Position numbers and translations under genes: made by a program. Shown here in pieces: positions 58,652 through 64,000 of a DNA stretch of 64,000 nt. Below the pieces are notes generated by a model. The model searched no databases and had not been told where the DNA came from. It saw nothing but the letters and a program-made list of their open reading frames with translations. This DNA is from Pimelobacter simplex (GTDB lineage Bacteria > Actinomycetota > Actinomycetes > Propionibacteriales > Nocardioidaceae), in contig NZ_FOUK01000001.1 of the NCBI RefSeq assembly GCF_900114845.1, forward strand, positions 1 to 64,000, written 5' to 3'. Within the stretch, counting starts at the first letter, position 1. Each line of letters begins with the position of its first letter.

Positions 58652-59475
58652 CACGTCGGGCAGTACTGCAGGCTCGAGTCGGCGAAGGACACCTCGCGGA
58701 CGATGTCGCCGCACACCGGGCAGGGCTTGCCGGTCTGGCCGTGGACGGCGAGGTGGGACTTCTTCTCCTTCTTCAGCTCGCTGGCGGCGAGCCCGCGGGA
58801 GCGCTCGACGGCGTCGCCGAGGGTGTCGCGGACGGCGGCGTAGAGGACGGCGAGCTCGTCGTCGGTGAGGCTGTCGGCCGGCTTGAAGGGCGACATGCGG
58901 GCGGCGTGGAGGATCTCGTCGGAGTAGGCGTTGCCGATGCCGGCGATGGTGCCCTGGTGGCGCAGCACGCCCTTGAGCTGCTTGCGGCCGGCGTCGGCGA
59001 GGATGCCGGCGAGGCGCTGCGGGGTGAAGTCGTCGGTGAGCGGGTCGGGGCCGAGGCTGGCGATGCCGGGGACGTCGAGGGGGTCGCGGACGAGGTAGAG
59101 GGCCAGGGACTTCTTGGTGCCGGCCTCGGTGACGTCGAGGCCGGGGGAGACGCCGTCGTTCTCGTCGAGCACGATGCGGACGGCGAGCGGGGACTTGGTG
59201 CTGGGGCGCGGGGGCAGCGCGGGCACCTCGTCCTTCCAGCGCACCCAGCCGGCGCGCGCGAGGTGGAGCACGAGGTGCAGGCCGCTGGCCTCGATGTCGA
59301 GGAACTTGCCGTGCCGTCGGACGTCGTCGACCAGGGTGCCCTCGATCGCGGACAGGGGCGGGTCGTAGGTCTTGAGCGCGCTGAACGCGGCGACGTGGAC
59401 GCGGGTGAGGGCACGGCCGTCGAGCCGGCCCCGCAGGTCCAGGGCCAGCGCCTCGACCTCGGGCAGCTCGGGCAC
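58597..59475 (-). CDS. Fpg/Nei family DNA glycosylase
   Basis: 292 residues from GTG 59475. It starts V/M-P-E-L-P-E, giving the catalytic N-terminal Pro2 and Glu3. RRHGKFLDIEASGLHLVLHL contains the conserved Lys, HQGTIAGIGNAYSDEILHAA is the helix-two-turn-helix, and a C-terminal zinc finger CPVCGDIVREVSFADSSLQY and CPTCQ binds DNA. It removes oxidised bases by beta/delta elimination. The KKEKKSHLAVHGQTGKP variant is typical of actinobacterial Nei2-like proteins. TACGCT lies 7 bases upstream (leaderless). It overlaps the EamA gene by 55 bases. Confidence 0.92.
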   Translation of the reverse strand: MPELPEVEALALDLRGRLDGRALTRVHVAAFSALKTYDPPLSAIEGTLVDDVRRHGKFLDIEASGLHLVLHLARAGWVRWKDEVPALPPRPSTKSPLAVRIVLDENDGVSPGLDVTEAGTKKSLALYLVRDPLDVPGIASLGPDPLTDDFTPQRLAGILADAGRKQLKGVLRHQGTIAGIGNAYSDEILHAARMSPFKPADSLTDDELAVLYAAVRDTLGDAVERSRGLAASELKKEKKSHLAVHGQTGKPCPVCGDIVREVSFADSSLQYCPTCQTGGKPLADRRMSKLLK

Positions 59476-59661
59476 GCGAACAGCGTAGATGGTGGGTCCG
59501 ACGGAAGGGGGCGGACCGAGGAGGGCACCCGGGACTTCGTCCTGATTCCGGCCGTGGGCAGTGACCGTGCGGGGGACGCCGCGTTGAGGGTGCATCGGGC
59601 CACTCGGGAACCGCCTCGCCCCTCCCGCGCCGCGTCGTGCGCCTCTCCCGAAGGTCTCGCC

Positions 59662-60888
59662 ATGGACATCCGGTACCTCACCCTTGCCTCGATCGCCCTC
59701 ACGGCGGTCGTCGGAACCGCTCCCTCCGCCGGTGCGGCTCCCTCCGGCCGGCCCTGCGGCCTGCCGGAGGGGCCGCCCGTCTACACGAGCATCGAGCACC
59801 CCGCGATCACCGAGATCGTGCCCGCCGTGACGGCACCGGGCTGGCGCTGGCAGCGTGTGGTGCCGACCGTCGAGCACGCGTATGCCCGCACGATCGTGCC
59901 CGCCACCCGCAGCGTGCGCTGGACCCGGGTGGTCGTCGTCCGCGAGTCGGCGTACGCGCGGACCGTGGTCGACCGCCCCGTCGTGCCGGGGACGCCGGAG
60001 GCCGGTCACGAGGAGACCCGCGTGGTGACGCCGGCGGTGACGGTGACGCGGTGGGAGTACGTCCAGCAGCAGACCGGGAGGACCCGGTGGGAGCGGGAGG
60101 GCTGGAACGCCGGCGAGAACGGCAAGGGCTGGTCGCCGACCGGCGCGACCGACGTCCAGGTGGTGACGCCCGAGGTCACCGAGCAGGTCTGGGTCGTGGA
60201 CCGGCCGGCCGTCCCGGAGGTGCCCGAGCTCAGCCACGTCGAGACGACCTGGGTCGTCGACGGCGCCGTGCCCCCGGCCGGCGCGGTCGCGACGGGCGTC
60301 AGCCGGGACGCGTCGAGCACGCCGGAGAGCCGGGACCTCGCGCCGGGCGTCGTCCCGGACGGCGCCGGCTGGACCGAGGGCGCGACGACCGAGACCACCC
60401 CCGCCGTGGTCGACGTCGTGTGGCTCGGCGCAGGCGCCGCCCCCGCCCTCGGGTACGACGCCACGGGCGCCACGCGCGCCGGCGTCCCGGCGGTCGAGAC
60501 CACCCCCGATGCCTCGGCGTCCCCGCCCGAGGGTGCCGGGTGGGCCGCGCTGCCGGACTCGGTCGTCGAGCTCGTGGTGAGTCCCGAGCACGAGGTCGAG
60601 GTGATGCCCGCGTGGGTGGAGGACTTCGTCGTCCCGGGGGAGCCGGCGACGGAGCCGTGCGCGGCCGCACCGGCCGCACCCGCGGCACCCGCGGCACCCG
60701 CCGCACCGGACGGCGCCGTGGCCGGCGAGGAAGTGGGGACGCCGGCCACGGGTGCCGATCCGGTGCGGCCGGTCGCCGCGGCGACGGGCCTGCCCGCCAC
60801 CGGTGCGCCGGTCGCGCCGTGGCTGGTCCTGCTCGGCGCCGGGGGCGTGCTCGCGGGCGCGGTCACCGTGCGAGCAGCGCGACGCTGA
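59662..60888 (+). CDS. LPXTG-anchored surface protein with repeat modules
   Basis: 408 residues from ATG 59662. Signal peptide (YLTLASIALTAVVGTAPSAG), then repeated beta-type motifs (EIVPAVTAPGWRWQRVVPTV; VVDRPVVPGTPEAGHEETRV; VVDRPAVPEVPELSHVETTW; VWLGAGAAPALGYDATGATR). A central WEREGWNAGENGKGWSPTGA block, an Ala/Pro stalk (AAPAAPAAPAAP) and LPATG at 377-381 followed by a hydrophobic helix and ARR complete a sortase substrate. No sortase gene lies in the window. It is exposed on the cell wall; repeats suggest adhesion or binding. Its last 26 bases overlap the convergent small membrane gene. Confidence 0.85.
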   Translation: MDIRYLTLASIALTAVVGTAPSAGAAPSGRPCGLPEGPPVYTSIEHPAITEIVPAVTAPGWRWQRVVPTVEHAYARTIVPATRSVRWTRVVVVRESAYARTVVDRPVVPGTPEAGHEETRVVTPAVTVTRWEYVQQQTGRTRWEREGWNAGENGKGWSPTGATDVQVVTPEVTEQVWVVDRPAVPEVPELSHVETTWVVDGAVPPAGAVATGVSRDASSTPESRDLAPGVVPDGAGWTEGATTETTPAVVDVVWLGAGAAPALGYDATGATRAGVPAVETTPDASASPPEGAGWAALPDSVVELVVSPEHEVEVMPAWVEDFVVPGEPATEPCAAAPAAPAAPAAPAAPDGAVAGEEVGTPATGADPVRPVAAATGLPATGAPVAPWLVLLGAGGVLAGAVTVRAARR

Positions 60889-61069
60889 GCGCGACCAGGC
60901 AGACCAGCCCGACCGTCCCGACGGCCATCGCGACGGTCGCGACCATCCGCATTCCGGGGGTGTGGTCGACCTCGCCGGAGCGGTAGGCGAGCGTGCGGAC
61001 CACCCCGGCGGGCAGCGTCCCGGCAGTGACGATGAGGGCGATCGACCACGCGAAGGTGAGCCCGTCCAT
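60863..61069 (-). CDS. Small two-helix membrane protein
   Basis: 68 residues, two hydrophobic helices (LTFAWSIALIVTAGTLPAGV and VATVAMAVGTVGLVCLVALS) joined by a short polar loop (YRSGEVDHTPGMRM). It overlaps the end of the LPXTG gene by 26 bases and lies antisense to its tail, so it must be treated with care, but codon position bias and a start at a suitable place support it. It resembles no named family. A GAGG just before the ATG at 61069 may serve as ribosome site, at short spacing. Confidence 0.5.
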   Translation of the reverse strand: MDGLTFAWSIALIVTAGTLPAGVVRTLAYRSGEVDHTPGMRMVATVAMAVGTVGLVCLVALSVALLAR

Positions 61070-61169
61070 CCCTCTGCGGTGCCCGGGCCCGGCGTCCGCA
61101 CACCTGCGATCGATCCGACACGCTAGGCGAATCTAGGGGGGCCGCTAGAGACGCCGATAGCGTCGCATC

Positions 61170-62378
61170 ATGGACCCGATCCGCAACCCCTACGCCCCCG
61201 GCGCCGGGCAGCGCCCGCCCGAGCTGGCCGGCCGCGACGAGCAGCTGGCGGCGTTCGACGTGGTGCTCGAGCGGGTCGCGCGGGGGCGTCCGGAGCGGTC
61301 GCTGGTGCTGACCGGGCTGCGCGGTGTCGGCAAGACGGTGCTGCTCAACGCGCTGCGCTCGGCGGCGGTCCGCAAGGGCTGGGGGACGGGCAAGCTCGAG
61401 GCGCGCCCCGACCAGTCGCTGCGCCGGCCGCTGTCGTCGGCGCTGCACCAGGCGGTCCGCGAGCTCGGCCACCCCGAGCAGGGGGAGACCGAGCACGTGC
61501 TGGGGGTGATCCGGTCGTTCGCGCAGCGCGAGGCCGGCACCGACGCCAAGCTCCGCGACAAGTGGTCGCCGGGGATCGCCGCGCCCGTCGTCCGCGGCCG
61601 GGCCGACTCGGGGGACGTCGAGATCGACCTCGTCGAGCTGCTCACCGACGTCGGCGGGCTCGCGGCCGACGTCGGCAAGGGCGTCGCCGTCTTCATCGAC
61701 GAGATGCAGGACCTCGGCGCCGACGACGTCTCCGCGCTCTGCGCCGCCTGCCACGAGCTCAGCCAGAACGGGCTGCCCGTCATCGTTGTCGGGGCCGGGC
61801 TGCCGCACCTGCCGGCGGTCCTGTCGGCCAGCAAGTCCTACTCGGAGCGGCTGTTCTCGTACCAGCGCATCGACCGGCTCTCCCGCGAGGCCGCCGACCG
61901 TGCCCTGGTCGCGCCCGCCGAGGAGGAGGAGGCCACCTTCACCGCCGACGCCCTCGCCGCGATGTACGACGCGACCCGCGGCTACCCCTACTTCATCCAG
62001 GCCTACGGCCGCTCCGTCTGGGACCTCGCGCCACGGACGCCGATCACGGTCGACGACATCGCCGTGGCCGGCCCCGAGGCCGAGGCCGAGCTGGCCGTCG
62101 GCTTCTTCGGCTCCCGCTACGAGCGGGCGACGCCGGCCGAGCGCGACTACCTGCGCGCGATGGCCGACGCCGCGGTGGCCGCCTCCGACGACGGTGTCGA
62201 CGACCCGGTCGGCTCGGTCGCGACCGCCGACGTCGCCGCGGTGCTCGGCAAGAAGCCGCAGTCGCTCTCACCCGCGCGCGACTCGCTGCTCAAGAAGGGG
62301 CTCATCTACTCGGGCGAGCGCGGCCGGATCGCGTTCACCGTGCCGCACTTCGGTCGCTACCTGCGCACCCAGGCGTAG
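61170..62378 (+). CDS. AAA-family ATPase with C-terminal winged-helix-like region
   Basis: 402 residues. Walker A GLRGVGKT (K55) in SLVLTGLRGVGKTVLLNALR, Walker B VFIDEMQD (D177/E178), a sensor-like VVGAGLPHLPAVL, and SYSERLFSYQRIDRLSREAADRAL. This is the Orc1/archaeal ATPase-like group with C-terminal ATADVAAVLGKKPQSLSPAR, a winged-helix candidate. ATPases of this kind are found alone in many actinobacteria, and their role is unknown; NTP-dependent DNA or protein remodelling is the default reading. TAGCGT lies 6 bases before the ATG, indicating a leaderless transcript. Confidence 0.82.
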   Translation: MDPIRNPYAPGAGQRPPELAGRDEQLAAFDVVLERVARGRPERSLVLTGLRGVGKTVLLNALRSAAVRKGWGTGKLEARPDQSLRRPLSSALHQAVRELGHPEQGETEHVLGVIRSFAQREAGTDAKLRDKWSPGIAAPVVRGRADSGDVEIDLVELLTDVGGLAADVGKGVAVFIDEMQDLGADDVSALCAACHELSQNGLPVIVVGAGLPHLPAVLSASKSYSERLFSYQRIDRLSREAADRALVAPAEEEEATFTADALAAMYDATRGYPYFIQAYGRSVWDLAPRTPITVDDIAVAGPEAEAELAVGFFGSRYERATPAERDYLRAMADAAVAASDDGVDDPVGSVATADVAAVLGKKPQSLSPARDSLLKKGLIYSGERGRIAFTVPHFGRYLRTQA

Positions 62379-62412
62379 CGCGCCCTTGGCCCGGTTCTTC
62401 TAGGATCTGCGC

Positions 62413-62475
62413 ATGGACGAACCACGAAGTCGTTTCCGTTCACCTCTGCGTCTGTGGGGAGGTGAGCGGGCGTGA
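62413..62475 (+). CDS. Putative 20-residue leader peptide coupled to the CorC-like gene
   Basis: ATG 62413 opens MDEPRSRFRSPLRLWGGERA and stops at TGA 62473-62475, which overlaps the GTG start of the following gene as GTGA. TAGGAT (62401-62406) is 6 bases before the ATG, the leaderless pattern of the window. A GGGGAGG for the next gene lies within the peptide's codons. It is too short to recognise; Arg-rich. A translational-coupling leader would let ribosomes finishing the peptide restart at the transporter gene. It may equally be an accident of frame. Confidence 0.45.
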   Translation: MDEPRSRFRSPLRLWGGERA

Positions 62476-63785
62476 TCGACTCACAGACCTACCTGAACCT
62501 GGCCCTGGTGGTGCTGTTCGTGCTCGTCGGCGGCGTCTTCGCCGCGACCGAGCTGGCGCTGGTCTCCCTGCGCGAGACCCAGGTGAGCCAGCTCGCGAAG
62601 CGCGGCGGTCGTGGCGCGCGGGTGGCGGCGATCGCCCGCGACCCGAACCGGTTCCTCTCGGCGGTCCAGATCGGCGTGACCGTCGCCGGCTTCCTCTCCG
62701 CGGCGTACGGCGGCTCGACCCTGGCGCCCGACGTGGCGCCGTACTTCGTCGACCTCGGCATGGGCGCCGACACCGCCGACACGGTGGCGCTCATCGTGAT
62801 GACGCTGATCATCGCCTACCTGTCGCTGGTGCTGGGCGAGCTCGTGCCCAAGCGGCTGGCGCTGCAGCGCGCAGCCGGCGTCGCGATGCTGACCGGGCCG
62901 GTGCTCGACCGGTTCGCGACCCTGATGCGGCCGGTGATCTGGCTGCTGTCGATGTCGACCAATGCGCTGGTGCGGCTGCTCGGCGGCGACCCGAACGCCA
63001 CCTCCGAGGAGGTGTCGAAGGACGAGCTGCGCGAGATCGTCACCAGCCACGGCGGCCTCGGCGACGAGGAGCGGCAGATCCTCACCGACGTCTTCGCCGC
63101 GACCCGCAGCAACCTCAAGGAGGTCATGCGCCCCCGCGGTGACGTGGTCTTCGTCGAGGGCGCGCTGCCGCTGTCCGAGGCCGCGACGTGGGTCGCCGAC
63201 CAGCCCTACTCGCGCTACCCGGTGATCGGCGAGAACTTCGACGACGTCACCGGCTTCGTCCACATCCGCGACATCCTGGGCGAGCACCCGCCGGGGCGCA
63301 CGGTCGCCGACGTCCAGCGCGAGGTGCTGCACCTGCCGGGCACGAACGCCGTGCTGCCGACGGTCGTCCTGCTGCGCAAGCAGGGTGCGCACGTGGCGGT
63401 CGTCGTCGACGAGTTCGGCGGCACCGACGGCATCGTCACGCTCGAGGACCTGGTCGAGGAGATCGTCGGCGACATCCGCGACGAGTACGACGAGGACCCC
63501 GACCCGCGCACCCTTCCCGAGCTCGACGGCCCGGGTGGTGCGGTCGTGGTCTCCGGCGGGCTCACCATCGAGGACTTCGCCGAGGAGACCGGCGTCGTCG
63601 TCCCGGACGGCGACTACGAGACGGTCGCGGGCTACGTCATCTCCCGGCTCGGCCACGTCGCCGAGGTGGGCGACAGCGTCGAGCTGCCCGACGCCGTGCT
63701 GCGGGTGAGCGCGGTCGAGGGCCGGCGGCTCACCCGGATCGAGGTGCTCCCGCGGGCCGACGAGGCGCAGGTGCCGGCCGACTGA
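62472..63785 (+). CDS. CNNM/CorC-type membrane protein (DUF21 and CBS domains)
   Basis: 437 residues from GTG 62472. N-terminal DUF21 membrane domain (about four helices; TYLNLALVVLFVLVGGVFAA, AYLSLVLGELVPKRLALQ) including the LGELVPKRLALQ motif. Two CBS domains follow (VMRPRGDVVFVEGALPLSEA; YPVIGENFDDVTGFVHIRDI; VVLLRKQGAHVAVVVDEFGG) and a CorC_HlyC C-terminal domain. Members handle Mg or Co and were once called hemolysins. It follows a short upstream frame that overlaps by GTGA. The stop is followed by 12 bases before the FecCD permease on the other strand. Confidence 0.9.
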   Translation: MIDSQTYLNLALVVLFVLVGGVFAATELALVSLRETQVSQLAKRGGRGARVAAIARDPNRFLSAVQIGVTVAGFLSAAYGGSTLAPDVAPYFVDLGMGADTADTVALIVMTLIIAYLSLVLGELVPKRLALQRAAGVAMLTGPVLDRFATLMRPVIWLLSMSTNALVRLLGGDPNATSEEVSKDELREIVTSHGGLGDEERQILTDVFAATRSNLKEVMRPRGDVVFVEGALPLSEAATWVADQPYSRYPVIGENFDDVTGFVHIRDILGEHPPGRTVADVQREVLHLPGTNAVLPTVVLLRKQGAHVAVVVDEFGGTDGIVTLEDLVEEIVGDIRDEYDEDPDPRTLPELDGPGGAVVVSGGLTIEDFAEETGVVVPDGDYETVAGYVISRLGHVAEVGDSVELPDAVLRVSAVEGRRLTRIEVLPRADEAQVPAD

Positions 63786-63797
63786 GATGCGACGCCG

Positions 63798-64000
63798 TCA
63801 GCGCCAGCGCCGCATCTCCCGCACGATCAGCCAGACCAGGAACGCCCCGCCGAGCACCACGGTGACTACGCCGGCGGGGAGCGTCACCGGCAGCAGGTGC
63901 TGGGCGGTGAAGTCCGACATCAGGAGCAGCAGCGCCCCGGTCAGCCCGGTCAGCGTCAGCGGGAGGTACGGCGTCCCCGCTGCGCGCCGGGCGATCTGGG
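63798..64000 (-). CDS. FecCD-family iron-siderophore ABC permease, 3' end only
   Basis: The last 66 codons of a minus-strand gene cut by the window edge. The read-through gives QIARRAAGTPYLPLTLTGLT and then GALLLLMSDFTAQHLLP, followed by VTLPAGVVTVVLGGAFLVWL and IVREMRRWR. The PVTLPAGVVTVVLGGAFLVWL stretch is the conserved C-terminal helix of FecCD/BtuC-type permeases. It would pump iron-siderophore (or cobalamin/heme) with a cognate ATPase and binding protein that lie beyond the window. It is convergent with the CorC-type gene. The gene is partial; no start can be given. Confidence 0.8.
   Translation of the reverse strand, partial: QIARRAAGTPYLPLTLTGLTGALLLLMSDFTAQHLLPVTLPAGVVTVVLGGAFLVWLIVREMRRWR

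Noticed and set aside
56755..59661. Upstream extension of the LPXTG gene to 1377 codons
   Set aside because: The extension runs antisense over the LysR and Fpg/Nei genes and across the EamA gene; the signal peptide at 59662 marks the true start.
59476..61101. Upstream extension of the Fpg/Nei glycosylase to 834 codons
   Set aside because: The catalytic Pro-Glu must be at the N-terminus, so the protein has to start at GTG 59475.

Overview
This window is GC-rich chromosomal DNA (C or G dominates third codon positions, GTG starts are frequent, genes are packed and often coupled by GTGA/ATGA overlaps). The gene set (LtrA, TIGR03086-type protein, FAD-linked alkyl-glycerone-phosphate-synthase-like enzyme, M13 peptidase of Zmp1 size, LPXTG protein, a palindrome matching the KstR consensus, no archaeal or Gram-negative outer-membrane genes) points to an actinobacterium. 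A Nocardioides-like member of the Propionibacteriales is my best inference, but no rRNA or marker gene proves it. I saw no tRNA, rRNA, CRISPR array, insertion sequence, integrase or phage gene, so the region reads as core or near-core chromosome.

Layout. 1-5.1 kb: MerR-controlled flavin disulfide reductase, secreted SGNH hydrolase, lipoprotein penicillin-binding protein, and an odd STAS protein with a C-terminal CxxC pair. 5.1-5.5 kb: non-coding, with a duplicated 94-bp element. 5.5-12.9 kb: aldehyde dehydrogenase + MFS pump, LtrA, ECF sigma factor + TIGR03086 protein, and a TetR/Rossmann-protein divergent pair. 12.9-17.7 kb: a glycerol-phosphate/ether-lipid-like block (glpD, TetR, AGPS-like oxidase, diacylglycerol kinase). 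17.7-25.5 kb: twin perfect palindromes, GTP cyclohydrolase II + MarR operon, pirin, family-1 glucosidase, an unknown coiled-coil/membrane protein, a quinone reductase and three tandem secreted CAP-domain proteins. 25.5-42.5 kb: M13 peptidase, DUF2470 protein, a double-HTH LuxR-type regulator, an Arg/Trp-rich repeat protein, a RecQ helicase with a phosphoribosyltransferase-like tail, a DapB-fold dehydrogenase under a KstR-like box, a SNF2 helicase + SWIM protein pair, phospholipase D, and TetR and PaaX regulators. 42.5-51.1 kb: acyl-CoA metabolism (AidB-like dehydrogenase, TetR, methylcrotonyl-CoA carboxylase beta and alpha, HMG-CoA lyase), i.e. a leucine/isovalerate degradation module. 51.1-64 kb: unknown gene + sulfotransferase pair, EcsC protein, Aat transferase, two tandem lipoproteins, rhodanese + LysR + EamA exporter, Fpg/Nei glycosylase, LPXTG surface protein, AAA ATPase, CNNM/CorC-type transporter protein and the end of a FecCD permease.

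The strongest recurring theme is regulatory. Many genes have a TAnnnT-like -10 box only 6-8 bases before the start codon, as expected for leaderless mRNAs. At several regulated loci a long palindrome sits on that -10 box and the start codon: the tetR/AGPS-like pair, a TetR/membrane-protein pair and the methylcrotonyl-CoA carboxylase operon. The MerR locus shows the classical 19-bp-spacer promoter with the dyad inside the spacer. These regulator-operator pairings are inferences from position and symmetry. Functions come from reading motifs in translated sequence; no database search was possible.
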